From Chryseolinea sp. (lineage in GTDB: Bacteria; Bacteroidota; Bacteroidia; Cytophagales; Cyclobacteriaceae), in assembly GCA_025923195.1 (NCBI GenBank), contig JAICGJ010000002.1:1-64000 (forward strand): DNA of 64,000 nt, given 5' to 3'. The notes under the pieces were generated by a model. That model worked only from the letters and a program-made list of their open reading frames with translations. It was not told the origin of the DNA and ran no database searches. The position numbers and the translations under genes were made by a program. This document shows positions 8,723-17,697 of this stretch, piece by piece (position 1 is the first letter of the stretch; each line of letters starts with the position of its first letter).

Positions 8723-9107
8723 TATCACCAATTTTAATATCCTTGATAACTGCTCCCATCTTACATGTGCCATTGAAGACGGCACCTGGTTCGACCACCA
8801 TTTTGCCCGTTACAATGTCTCCATTGATGACGGCTGTAGCCTTTAGGACAAGCAGTTCTGTAATTTCAATTTTGCCCTTCACCTCACCCTCAATATCGGC
8901 ATTTTGTGCTAGAATGTTACCCTGCACCTGAGATCCATTGCCAAGGGCTACTTTGGATTTAGATTTGATGTTTCCATTGATCTTACCTTCAATGCGGATG
9001 TTGCCATGAGTTTCGATGTTGCCTTCGAGGAAGGTCCCTTTGCCGATGGTGTTGCTGGAAGTGCTGATTTCGTCGGCTGCGCGTTTTTGTTCTTTGGAGC
9101 TTAGCAT
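8676..9107 (-). CDS. Bactofilin (polymerising cytoskeletal protein)
   Basis: The protein has 143 residues with a central right-handed beta-helix (residues 20-115) of short repeats of the type GxxxxGNIxxxGxIxIxGxIxGNI, flanked by short disordered tails. Bactofilins polymerise without nucleotide and act in cell shape by positioning wall enzymes. The M23 peptidase gene directly upstream is a recurrent partner of bactofilins. The ATG at 9107 is preferred over an in-frame TTG at 9131, because it lies just 10 bases after the M23 stop and keeps the whole conserved core. Confidence 0.92.
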   Translation of the reverse strand: MLSSKEQKRAADEISTSSNTIGKGTFLEGNIETHGNIRIEGKINGNIKSKSKVALGNGSQVQGNILAQNADIEGEVKGKIEITELLVLKATAVINGDIVTGKMVVEPGAVFNGTCKMGAVIKDIKIGDNGLNRAIPQQEVKNL

Positions 9108-9117
9108 GGTATTAAGT

Positions 9118-9981
9118 TTAAAAAGTGACAAATTCTTCCGGGTTCAACGAGTTACCATTGTACCACAATTCAAAATGTAGGTGAGGGCCATTGGTTAATT
9201 CCCCACTGTTGCCAACAATGGCGATAATTTCTCCGCCGTTAACAAAAGTACCAACTTTTTTTAAGAGTTGAGCATTGTGCTTATAAGAGGATATAAGATT
9301 ACCCCGATGCTGTATGACAATCACATATCCTGAGTCCTGAGTCCACGAAGAAAATATTACGGTTCCATTGGCTATGCATTTTATCGGCTCATTGGCTTTC
9401 GCTACAACATCAACACCCATGTGGCCCTTCTTTACGTCGTACTGATCAGATACAAATCCTGTGATTGGTGAATAGAAAAAAGTCTCCTGCAATTCCCTGT
9501 ATTTTGAATTTGTTAGGGAGACCAATGACAAATCTGAATTTTCGAAATCCTTCCTGAAAGCCGAGTCTACCGGCGTCGCTTTGAGATTAGCAGGCTTGGA
9601 AAGCGGTTGTGATTCTCCTTCAAAGCTGGCCGCTGGATCATTGAATTTGACGGTATCTCCGCTAAGAACGCGTTGAAAGTTGGCAATAAACTTATCCTTG
9701 CGGTCGACCTCCATACCAAGGGAGTCGATTTTTAAGGCTAGCTCAAAGAGCTGTTGCTTTAATACCATCTGCTCATGCTTGGGGTCAAACCATTTAGCGA
9801 GTATCGTTTTAGACATGAACAAACTCAATACAAAGAGACCGGTGAAAAGAATAACGGAAAAAAGGATAACTTTCGAATACGTAAAGCCCATGCTGGTCTT
9901 TTCAGCGAAATTCTCTTCGTTACGGATAATAAGTTGATACCGCGTGGTGAGCCAGTTGGATAATGTCTTTTTGGGTTTCAA
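9118..9981 (-). CDS. Membrane-anchored M23 (LytM-type) peptidase
   Basis: A periplasmic metallo-endopeptidase of 287 residues that cuts cell-wall peptides. One membrane helix (about 36-58) is followed by a coiled coil (68-105), a linker and the LytM domain (about 165-285). The zinc ligands are visible in HMGVD and HLHFE. The start is TTG at 9981: the residues after it (KPKKTLSNWLTTRYQLIIRN) are typical of the family's conserved cytoplasmic segment, and the next Met lies 30 residues in. It leads the gene string M23-bactofilin-atpZ. Confidence 0.92.
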   Translation of the reverse strand: MKPKKTLSNWLTTRYQLIIRNEENFAEKTSMGFTYSKVILFSVILFTGLFVLSLFMSKTILAKWFDPKHEQMVLKQQLFELALKIDSLGMEVDRKDKFIANFQRVLSGDTVKFNDPAASFEGESQPLSKPANLKATPVDSAFRKDFENSDLSLVSLTNSKYRELQETFFYSPITGFVSDQYDVKKGHMGVDVVAKANEPIKCIANGTVIFSSWTQDSGYVIVIQHRGNLISSYKHNAQLLKKVGTFVNGGEIIAIVGNSGELTNGPHLHFELWYNGNSLNPEEFVTF

Positions 9982-10000
9982 ATTATTCCGCTTTTTTGCA

Positions 10001-10008
10001 CAAAATTA
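10001..10008 (-). promoter_or_regulatory. Putative -7 element for the M23-bactofilin-atp string
   Basis: Minus-strand TAATTTTG (10008-10001) matches TAnnTTTG exactly and lies 19 bases before the TTG start of the M23 gene. A clear TTG at -33 is missing. It shares a 97-base intergenic region with the divergent porW/sprE gene. Confidence 0.45.
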
Positions 10009-10078
10009 GATATTCCAGGGTATTAAAGTATGGAATGTAGGTTTTTTGCGTTTATCACATCACAAATGCATTTGAGTT

Positions 10079-12670
10079 TTGAAAGGACGTTTTAAGTACA
10101 TATTCATCCTCCTTTACCTTTTCGCGGCCGCAGCATGCTCACCAGAAAGAAATACCTGGACCAGCAAAGCCTACCATAATGCAACGGCCCACTACAACGG
10201 TTATTACTATGCAAAAGATGAGATTCAAAAAATAGAAAAAACCTTGTGGGAGAGCCTCATAGACGACTATAACAAAATACTCAGGCTTCATCCTCAACTG
10301 GATACTGCACTTGCCAGCGATTATGATGAACAAATCCAGGAGGCCATCAAAATGGCTTCGATTGCTATACAACGGCACCCGAACAGCAAATGGGTCGACG
10401 ACTGTTATATTCTTGTCGCCAAAGCGCGATTGTACAGCTTCGACTGGGGCAATGCCATTCAAACTCTTAAGTGGGTCAACTCGAAAAGCAAAGATCCCAA
10501 CGCGCGACACAAAGCAATCATCCAACTAGTCAGGACCTTCACAGAACATCAAGAATTTAATAACGGACAGGCTGCCATTGATTTTGTCGAGAAGGAGGAG
10601 TTAAACAAGGAGAACAGAAAGAACCTATTGATCGAAAAAGCATACTTTTTCCAGGAGCAGGAAGATTACGATAAAATGGTAAGAAACCTTACGGAGGTTG
10701 CCCCATTGCTCAAAAAGAAGGATAAACCAGGAAGGATCTATTTCATCATCGGTCAAGTATACCAAGAATTAGGATTTGAATCAGAAGCCTATAATTACTA
10801 CAAAAAATGTCTGTCTACGAATCCTGAATATGAGGTCGATTTTTATGCACGGCTTTACATGGCGCAGGTAACAGAAATTTCGCGAAGCAAGAGTGTCAAT
10901 GCCGCACGCAAGTCTTTCAAAAAACTTTTGAAAGACAATAAGAACAAAGAATTCAAAGACAAGATCTATTATGAGATGGGTGTGTTTGAATTCAAGCAGA
11001 AGAATTTAAATGAGGCAATCGCTCTTTTTAACAGATCGATTCGTGAAGGAACAAACAGGCGAATTGACGGCGAGGCTTACTTAAGGCTCGGTGAAATATA
11101 TTATGACACACTTCGTCAATACGAGTTGTCACAAGCGTACTATGATAGCGCAATAAATTCCCTGCCCAAAGACTACGAGCGCTATGAAGAAATTAAGGCA
11201 AGACAGGAAATACTTGATGACTTCGTAAAAAATCTCAACACGATAAAGTGGCAGGACAGCCTGCTCGTTCTTGCTAATTTGGATACAGCCGGTCTCAGAA
11301 TGATGATCGATTCTACCCTTCAGGCAAGAAAGGCTGTTGAGGATGCGAACCAGAGCAAGAAAAAAAGAAAGCGATCGAACAGGGTAGAAATCCTTTCTAA
11401 TACAAATAGTGTCTTCGATACTGGTGATGATTCTAATCAAACAACAGACTGGTATTTCGGCAATCTTTCTGCAATGAGCTTAGGCCAGTCGGAGTTCAGA
11501 AGGATCTGGGGCAACATTCCGCTTGAAGACAACTGGCGGCGATCGTTGCGCTCGTCTGCCCCAGGGCAACTTAACCAGAATGCCATCGAACCTGCTGGTC
11601 CGGCGCTAAGCGAGGAAAGTGTTTCAGATCAGGCCGCTCCGGTTGATCCTGTAGGGGTAGAGTTTGAACGTATCAATAATCAAATACCAAGAACTGAGGA
11701 ACAAAAAACTGCAGCATTGAAGTTAATTGAAGATTCCTATTACAGCCTGGGTGACATTTACTATTTCAAGCTGCTGGAAAAAGATAATGCCGTCGTCACC
11801 TACAATAAGTTGCTTGATCGTTTCCCAGAGACAGAATACGAACCCGAAATTCTCTACAAGCTTTATCTTTTCTACAAGGAAAGCGAAGATCCAAAATCGG
11901 AGCTGTATGCAAATCGCCTGAAAAGCGAGCACCCCAACTCGACATTTACTAAAATTCTTATCAACCCAGATTACCTAAAAGAGTCCAGCCAGGCCGTGGA
12001 AAAACAAAAGGCATTATATAAGACGGCCTACGAACAGTATGAAAATGGTGATTATGATTTGAGTCTCCAGACTATCGACGAGGCCTATACTATCGGTGAG
12101 AATAATTTTACCCCAGCGCTCGAGCTGCTGAAGATCCTTATTACTGGGAAAACAGATGACATCAATAAGTACCAATTCTTGTTAACCGAATTTATCAAAT
12201 CACACGGTGATCACGAAGTCGGCGCATATGCAAAAAAACTCCTGGAGGCATCACAAAGCTTTCAAAAGGATCAAGAGAAAAAAGACGGGATTCAATACAT
12301 ACGATCACTTGAAGAGCCTCACTACTTCCTTGTCGTTTACAAAAACGAAGAAAACATGAGTATGGCTGCATCCTCAGCGTTAGCAAGATTCAACGCTGAT
12401 ATTTTCAAAGAATTAAAGCTCAAAACAAGCAACCTGGTACTAAATGATATGTACACCCTAACACTTGTGGCAGATTTACCGGGAATAACTACCGCGCTTG
12501 ATTACATAAAGACATTCAACGAAAAGCTGCCTACCCTTACCGAGTTCCGAAACCATAAATTCCATAATTTTGTAATTACAAAAGACAATTTCGATATCTT
12601 TTACAGAACAAAAGGCCTTGATGAGTACCTCAAATTCTTCGAAAGGAACTATCCTGCAGAAATTCAATAA
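10079..12670 (+). CDS. porW: Type IX secretion/gliding TPR lipoprotein PorW/SprE
   Basis: A lipoprotein of 863 residues. Residues 1-20 are a signal peptide ending in the lipobox AAAC. The start of the mature part (residues 28-43, SKAYHNATAHYNGYYY) is characteristic of the SprE/PorW family. It is followed by tetratricopeptide repeats (about 85-400 and 560-760), a low-complexity basic stretch (430-440, KKKRKR) and a C-terminal globular domain. PorW links the periplasmic motor ring to the outer-membrane translocon and is needed for secretion and gliding. The start codon is TTG; it is the only start in frame that yields a complete lipoprotein signal. Confidence 0.9.
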   Translation: MKGRFKYIFILLYLFAAAACSPERNTWTSKAYHNATAHYNGYYYAKDEIQKIEKTLWESLIDDYNKILRLHPQLDTALASDYDEQIQEAIKMASIAIQRHPNSKWVDDCYILVAKARLYSFDWGNAIQTLKWVNSKSKDPNARHKAIIQLVRTFTEHQEFNNGQAAIDFVEKEELNKENRKNLLIEKAYFFQEQEDYDKMVRNLTEVAPLLKKKDKPGRIYFIIGQVYQELGFESEAYNYYKKCLSTNPEYEVDFYARLYMAQVTEISRSKSVNAARKSFKKLLKDNKNKEFKDKIYYEMGVFEFKQKNLNEAIALFNRSIREGTNRRIDGEAYLRLGEIYYDTLRQYELSQAYYDSAINSLPKDYERYEEIKARQEILDDFVKNLNTIKWQDSLLVLANLDTAGLRMMIDSTLQARKAVEDANQSKKKRKRSNRVEILSNTNSVFDTGDDSNQTTDWYFGNLSAMSLGQSEFRRIWGNIPLEDNWRRSLRSSAPGQLNQNAIEPAGPALSEESVSDQAAPVDPVGVEFERINNQIPRTEEQKTAALKLIEDSYYSLGDIYYFKLLEKDNAVVTYNKLLDRFPETEYEPEILYKLYLFYKESEDPKSELYANRLKSEHPNSTFTKILINPDYLKESSQAVEKQKALYKTAYEQYENGDYDLSLQTIDEAYTIGENNFTPALELLKILITGKTDDINKYQFLLTEFIKSHGDHEVGAYAKKLLEASQSFQKDQEKKDGIQYIRSLEEPHYFLVVYKNEENMSMAASSALARFNADIFKELKLKTSNLVLNDMYTLTLVADLPGITTALDYIKTFNEKLPTLTEFRNHKFHNFVITKDNFDIFYRTKGLDEYLKFFERNYPAEIQ

Positions 12671-14945
12671 AATTCTATTGCTTAAAAGCGACTGGTTTAA
12701 GAAAGCTGTTAAAGCAATTTGGATTCTATTTCTTTGCGTGCTTATTGGCGTACCCGTATACATTTACTCCGTCCGATTCGACCTTTTCGGACTTTTTGGA
12801 GGAATGCCCAGTCTCAAAGCTATTGAAAATCCTGAGAACGACTTGTCCTCCGAGTTGATATCTGCCGATGGCGTTTCACTCGGCAAGTACTTCCGCTACA
12901 ACAGAAGCCAGGTTACATACGATCAGTTATCACCAGACCTGGTAAATACATTGTTGTATTCGGAGGATCACCGGTTCTACAGCCACTCCGGTTTAGATTT
13001 TCAGGCCTACCTCCGAGTCCTCTACGGCATTCTCACTTTTAATTCATCTGCCAAAGGGGGAGGGAGCACAATTACGCAGCAATTGGCAAAAAATCTTTAC
13101 ACGCAAAACCCGGAACTGGACGGCAGCCTTTCAAGGCTTGGAAAGCTGCCCGGCAGAATTATACAAAAGACAAAAGAATGGATGATTGCGCTTCACCTTG
13201 AACGAAATTTTACTAAGGAGGAGATAATCGCGATGTATCTTAATACCAGTGATTTTAGCAGCAATGCCTATGGTATCAAGGTTGCCGCCCAAACATACTT
13301 TGGGAAGCAGCCTGACAGTTTAAATCTTGAAGAATCCGCGGTGTTAGTCGGAATGCTGCAGGCGCCCTCTTTTTATAATCCCAAACGGAATCCAAACAAT
13401 GCCCTGTCAAAACGAAATGAAGTGCTCTACAAGCTTTTAAAACATGGTTATATAAAAACCAGACAGGAATACGAGGAACTGAAGTTGCGACCGATCGAGT
13501 TAAAATATTCAGTAGAAAACCACAACGAAGGATTAGCGACCTATTTCAGGACCGTCATCAAATTTGATCTTATGAGGTGGTGTAAGGAACATGGTTATGA
13601 TCTTGAAGAATCGGGGTTAAAAATCTATACGACCATCGACAGCCGGATGCAGCGCTATGCGGAGGACGCTGTTGCTGAATCGATGAGACCACAACAAAAG
13701 ATTTTTGATGCCCACTGGAAGGGCAAAAATCCCTGGATCGACGACGAGGGAAATGAGTTGAAGGGATTTCTTGATTCCAGGATCAAACAGACTGAAGCAT
13801 ACCGAAATCTTTTGAAAAAATATGGTAAGGACAGCGACTCCATCAAGATCATGCTCAATGTTAAAAAGCCCATGACCGTTTTTACATGGAAAGGGGAGCG
13901 CGATACCTTATTTAGCTCGATAGATTCTCTCAACTACTACAAGCGTTTCCTGCGTGCCGGTTTCATGTCTATGGACTCGCAAACAGGCGCTATAAAGGCG
14001 TGGGTCGGCGATATCAATCACAAATACTTTAAGTACGACCATGTTCGCCAGGGAACCCGGCAGCCTGGTTCTGCATTCAAGCCTTTTGTTTATGGGTCGG
14101 CCATGGAGCTTGGATATAACCCATGCCTCAAACTTCAGGACGTTTCCCCAACGTTTAACGTGCCTGGGGGCACATGGACTCCGCCGAATGCCGAAGGCGA
14201 CAGGGGTACCGGCGAATGGATGAACCTTCGACAGGCCCTGGCACAATCAAAAAATTCAATAACCGCACAGCTGCTGCAACGAGTCGGGGCTGAAAGCGTG
14301 GTGGATTTTGCCAAGCGGGCGGGCATTAGAAGTCATTTGGACGCAGTGCCATCGTTATGTTTAGGGGTAAGTGATGTTTCTCTATTTGAACTTGTTGGAG
14401 CATACAGCACATTCGCAAACCTGGGTATTCATACCGAGCCTTTTTATATTGCTCGCATCGAGGACAAAAACGGGAACGTAATACAAAATTTCGTTCCTAA
14501 AACGCAACAAGCGATCAGCGAGCAAACGGCATTTAAGATGTTATACATGCTCATGGGTGGAGTAGAAGAGGCGGGGGGAACGTCCGTAGCGCTTCCATAT
14601 GATCTGAAAAAAGACAATGAGATTGGAGGAAAAACCGGTACGACCAACAACGCGTCAGATGGATGGTATATGGGCGTTACACACGACCTGGTTTCGGGTG
14701 CATGGGTCGGAGGAGACGAACGAAGCATTCATTTCCGGGATTGGTCGCTAGGACAGGGCGGTAAAACAGCCAGACCTATCTTTGCCAACTATATGCTAAA
14801 AGTATATGCAGATCCAACGTTGGACTATAAAAAGGGCCAGTTCAGAAGGCCAGCCACAGGATTAGACATGACCATGGACTGCAGTGCTTATGAAACTCCA
14901 CAAGATACCACGGAAGATACAGAGAAATGGGATCCTAATTTGTAA
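12621..14945 (+). CDS. mrcA: Class A penicillin-binding protein (PBP1A type)
   Basis: A bifunctional peptidoglycan synthase of 774 residues. A membrane helix (33-50) is followed by a GT51 glycosyltransferase domain with catalytic E115 in SEDHRFYSHSGLD and the motif KGGGSTITQQLAKN (145-158). The transpeptidase domain carries SxxK (QPGSAFKPF), SxN (SKNS) and KTG (GKTGTTNN). The start is uncertain: the ATG at 12621 lies 50 bases inside the end of porW and has an AAAGG six bases upstream; a TTG directly before it (12618) would also work. The gene is followed after 3 bases by uvrC, so the three genes form one transcription unit. Confidence 0.92.
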   Translation: MSTSNSSKGTILQKFNKILLLKSDWFKKAVKAIWILFLCVLIGVPVYIYSVRFDLFGLFGGMPSLKAIENPENDLSSELISADGVSLGKYFRYNRSQVTYDQLSPDLVNTLLYSEDHRFYSHSGLDFQAYLRVLYGILTFNSSAKGGGSTITQQLAKNLYTQNPELDGSLSRLGKLPGRIIQKTKEWMIALHLERNFTKEEIIAMYLNTSDFSSNAYGIKVAAQTYFGKQPDSLNLEESAVLVGMLQAPSFYNPKRNPNNALSKRNEVLYKLLKHGYIKTRQEYEELKLRPIELKYSVENHNEGLATYFRTVIKFDLMRWCKEHGYDLEESGLKIYTTIDSRMQRYAEDAVAESMRPQQKIFDAHWKGKNPWIDDEGNELKGFLDSRIKQTEAYRNLLKKYGKDSDSIKIMLNVKKPMTVFTWKGERDTLFSSIDSLNYYKRFLRAGFMSMDSQTGAIKAWVGDINHKYFKYDHVRQGTRQPGSAFKPFVYGSAMELGYNPCLKLQDVSPTFNVPGGTWTPPNAEGDRGTGEWMNLRQALAQSKNSITAQLLQRVGAESVVDFAKRAGIRSHLDAVPSLCLGVSDVSLFELVGAYSTFANLGIHTEPFYIARIEDKNGNVIQNFVPKTQQAISEQTAFKMLYMLMGGVEEAGGTSVALPYDLKKDNEIGGKTGTTNNASDGWYMGVTHDLVSGAWVGGDERSIHFRDWSLGQGGKTARPIFANYMLKVYADPTLDYKKGQFRRPATGLDMTMDCSAYETPQDTTEDTEKWDPNL

Positions 14946-14948
14946 CGG

Positions 14949-16736
14949 ATGGCGACGGATATTGATGATCGGCTAAGAGAAGTCGTTCAGCGCTTGCCGG
15001 ATTCCCCTGGAGTTTATAAATTTTACAACGATGAGAATACGCTGATCTATATTGGCAAAGCCAAAAGTATAAAAAAGCGGGTTAGCAGTTATTTTTCCAA
15101 GAGCTCTGGTATAAACCGTAAAACCCTGAAGCTTGTTTCTGAAATTGCCGCCATAGATTATACGGTGGCCAATTCGGAGTTTGATGCACTTCTTCTGGAA
15201 AACAATTTCATAAAGCAGAATCAACCGAAGTATAACATTCTCCTGAAGGATGATAAAACATTTCCATATATCTGTATTCTCAGAGAACGTTTCCCTCGGA
15301 TTATTTACACGCGGAAATACCTACCTGAACAAGGGGAATATTTTGGGCCGTACTCTAGCGTAGTAGCGATGAAGAATGTTCTGGAGTTGACAAGAAAGCT
15401 ATATTCGATCCGAACCTGCAGCTTATTGCTTAGTGAATCTAACATAGAACAGAGGAAGTTCAAGGTCTGTCTGGAATTCCACCTTGGAAATTGCAAGGGA
15501 CCCTGTGAGGGGCTTTACGACGAAATTTCCTACCGCGAGGAAATCGAGCAAGCGCGGAATATTCTGAAAGGAAATATGAACGTTGTCTATCAATATTTTA
15601 TAAAGCAGATGAAGGCTGCGTCTGCCAGTATGGAGTTCGAACGTGCGCAGCGTTACAAGGAAAAGCTGGATACGCTCGAAAGGTTTCAGTCCAAATCACT
15701 CGTCGTCAATCGTGAGATCACGGATATTGACGTATTCACGATCACAAGCACAGAAGAGTATGCCTATGTCAACTATCTGCAAATTAAGGAGGGTGCCATT
15801 ATTTTCTCTAAAACCATAGAACTGAAGAAAAAGCTGGACGAGCCAGACGAGGAATTGTTAAGTTTTTCGGCGTGGGAACTCCGCGAACAGGCCAACAGCG
15901 ATAATTCCCAGATCCTGACCAATATCCCTATCGTTGTACCTGAAGAAGATATTGAAAATATTGTCCCAAAGATTGGCGATAAGAAAAAGCTCATTGCACT
16001 ATCTCTGAAGAATGCGCTGGAAATGAAAAAAGACAAGGAAATTCTAAGGGAAGGAAAAAAGTCAAAACAACGCGAAGTGCTGTTAATGCTCCAAAAAGAT
16101 CTCCAGCTTCAGAACCCGCCCGTGATAATTGAGTGTTTCGACAATTCTAATTTCCAGGGAACAACGCCGGTGGCGTCAATGGTTCGATTCGCTGATGGCA
16201 AACCGGATAAAAAAAGTTATCGGCATTTCAATATCAAAACTGTGGAAGGACCTGACGATTTCGCTTCCATGAAAGAAATTGTCTTTCGACGGTATAAGAG
16301 GATCCTGGAAGAGGATGAAAAGCTACCTGATCTGATTGTGGTCGATGGAGGAAAGGGCCAGTTAAGCAGTGCCTGTGAAGCGTTAAAAGAGCTAAACATC
16401 TATGGGCAGGTTCCTGTCATTGGAATTGCCAAGAAGCTTGAAGAAATCTATTATCCTGAGGACCCCTTCCCGCTGCATATTAACAAAAAGTCGGCAGGCC
16501 TGCTGCTACTGCAGCAAATTCGCGACGAGGCACATCGGTTCGCTATTACCTTCCATCGTCAAAAACGAAGCAAAGGGCAATTAAAAACCGAAATACAGGG
16601 GTTAGAAGGAATCGGTGAGAAAACAGCGATGAAACTACTCAAGCACTTTAAGTCGGTTAAGAAGATCAAAGAGGCTTCGCTTGAAGAAATTGAGATAGTA
16701 ATAGGCAGAAAGAAAGCTGAAATTATCAAGAAATAA
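14949..16736 (+). CDS. uvrC: UvrABC excinuclease subunit C
   Basis: The nuclease that cuts on both sides of a lesion in nucleotide excision repair, 595 residues. The GIY-YIG domain is at the N-terminus (GVY 21-23, YIG 34-36), then the UVR motif (ERAQRYKEKLDTLE), the RNase H-like 5' incision domain starting at ECFDNSNFQG with LIVVDGGKGQLS, and a C-terminal helix-hairpin-helix (LEGIGEKTAMKLLKHF). All catalytic regions are present and length is normal. It is translationally close to the PBP gene. The partner uvrA lies 38 kb away. Confidence 0.97.
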   Translation: MATDIDDRLREVVQRLPDSPGVYKFYNDENTLIYIGKAKSIKKRVSSYFSKSSGINRKTLKLVSEIAAIDYTVANSEFDALLLENNFIKQNQPKYNILLKDDKTFPYICILRERFPRIIYTRKYLPEQGEYFGPYSSVVAMKNVLELTRKLYSIRTCSLLLSESNIEQRKFKVCLEFHLGNCKGPCEGLYDEISYREEIEQARNILKGNMNVVYQYFIKQMKAASASMEFERAQRYKEKLDTLERFQSKSLVVNREITDIDVFTITSTEEYAYVNYLQIKEGAIIFSKTIELKKKLDEPDEELLSFSAWELREQANSDNSQILTNIPIVVPEEDIENIVPKIGDKKKLIALSLKNALEMKKDKEILREGKKSKQREVLLMLQKDLQLQNPPVIIECFDNSNFQGTTPVASMVRFADGKPDKKSYRHFNIKTVEGPDDFASMKEIVFRRYKRILEEDEKLPDLIVVDGGKGQLSSACEALKELNIYGQVPVIGIAKKLEEIYYPEDPFPLHINKKSAGLLLLQQIRDEAHRFAITFHRQKRSKGQLKTEIQGLEGIGEKTAMKLLKHFKSVKKIKEASLEEIEIVIGRKKAEIIKK

Positions 16737-16737
16737 A

Positions 16738-16763
16738 AAAGGGAGGTCTTGCGATCTCCCTTT
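16738..16763. terminator. Bidirectional terminator between uvrC and gldN
   Basis: A stem AAAGGGAGG / TCTCCCTTT (with one G-T pair) and an 8-base loop, A-rich on the left and T-rich on the right, lies between the convergent genes uvrC (+) and gldN (-). It can serve both. Confidence 0.75.
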
Positions 16764-16781
16764 CCTTTTCAAAAGTCAATA

Positions 16782-17696
16782 TTAAAATTCCCACAAGTTG
16801 TGTTCTTTTTCCATGAGCATCATCTCGGTCCATTCGCGGGCCCAGACACTCTCCTGGTACGGTCTTCCATTGTTGCGATAGATGTCTTCAATTCTATCGT
16901 CATCAGGGTTCTGTATTTTGTAAATGGAGCCTTTAAACAGTCTCAATAATATCGCATCTGCAAAGTTCTTGTTTTGTGCGGTATTTTGGCTGTTAAACCA
17001 AACGGCCTTTGGTATGTTGTTTCTAAAAAGTTTTTCGAGGTCCTTATACTTAAACCAGCCCAATGATCTTTCTATACCAGTATTAGTTTTTTCTCCAGGA
17101 ATCACTATTTCCATTCCCTGGATATCGTAATACAAGCGCGAGCGTCTTCTGTCAAAAATTATATCTTCCATCAAACGCAACGTGTACATATCAATTACCT
17201 GATACTCCAGCCCACTGCCCTGGGTAGTACTGGCCCAGTTGTCTACGGCATCCTCACTAGGCGTCACACCCTGACTATCTTGAACCGCTCTATAATTTCT
17301 GCCATTATGAGTAACAATATCGTCTGTATAGTAAGGCTGCGTGGGCGTCCAGGCCGGATAGGTCTGAGCCTGTTCAGCAATTAGCCCTTCCAGAAAATCT
17401 TCCTTGGAAAGTTTTCTGGTTAAAGAGTCACTCTGGTATACATCAGTAAGTTCGCCTGATTTGACAGCGTCTACTATGAGTTTGCTTATCTCACCATTCC
17501 TCGCGAAAAAACCTTTATTCTGTTTTTCCTTTAAGTCAATGGTTCGCCACACACGAACTTTGTAGTGCTGCTCATAGACAGGTATGGGGTTAAGGGAATT
17601 CGGGTTATACTGGATTTCCAAATCCTGAACTTCCTGCGCCACTGCTCCACTAAACGCAGAGGCTAGTAATACTATTATAAGTGACTTCTTCATCAT
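16782..17696 (-). CDS. gldN: Gliding motility/type IX secretion protein GldN with a chitin-binding-like insert
   Basis: The periplasmic partner of GldK in the ring of the type IX machine, 304 residues. The signal peptide ends at about AVAQ (residue 21). The N-terminal part (VRVWRTIDLKEKQN) and C-terminal part (LRLMEDIIFDRRRSRLYYDI, then GWFKYKDLEKLFRN) match GldN/PorN. Between them residues 113-156 carry a Trp/Tyr-rich segment (AWTPTQPYYTDDIVTHNGRN, then WAST) that resembles a CBM5/12 module and that I do not recognise from model GldN proteins. The start is an ATG at 17696 or 17693, one base after the gldM stop; an extension to 17864 inside gldM is rejected. Confidence 0.93.
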   Translation of the reverse strand: MMKKSLIIVLLASAFSGAVAQEVQDLEIQYNPNSLNPIPVYEQHYKVRVWRTIDLKEKQNKGFFARNGEISKLIVDAVKSGELTDVYQSDSLTRKLSKEDFLEGLIAEQAQTYPAWTPTQPYYTDDIVTHNGRNYRAVQDSQGVTPSEDAVDNWASTTQGSGLEYQVIDMYTLRLMEDIIFDRRRSRLYYDIQGMEIVIPGEKTNTGIERSLGWFKYKDLEKLFRNNIPKAVWFNSQNTAQNKNFADAILLRLFKGSIYKIQNPDDDRIEDIYRNNGRPYQESVWAREWTEMMLMEKEHNLWEF

Positions 17697-17697
17697 T

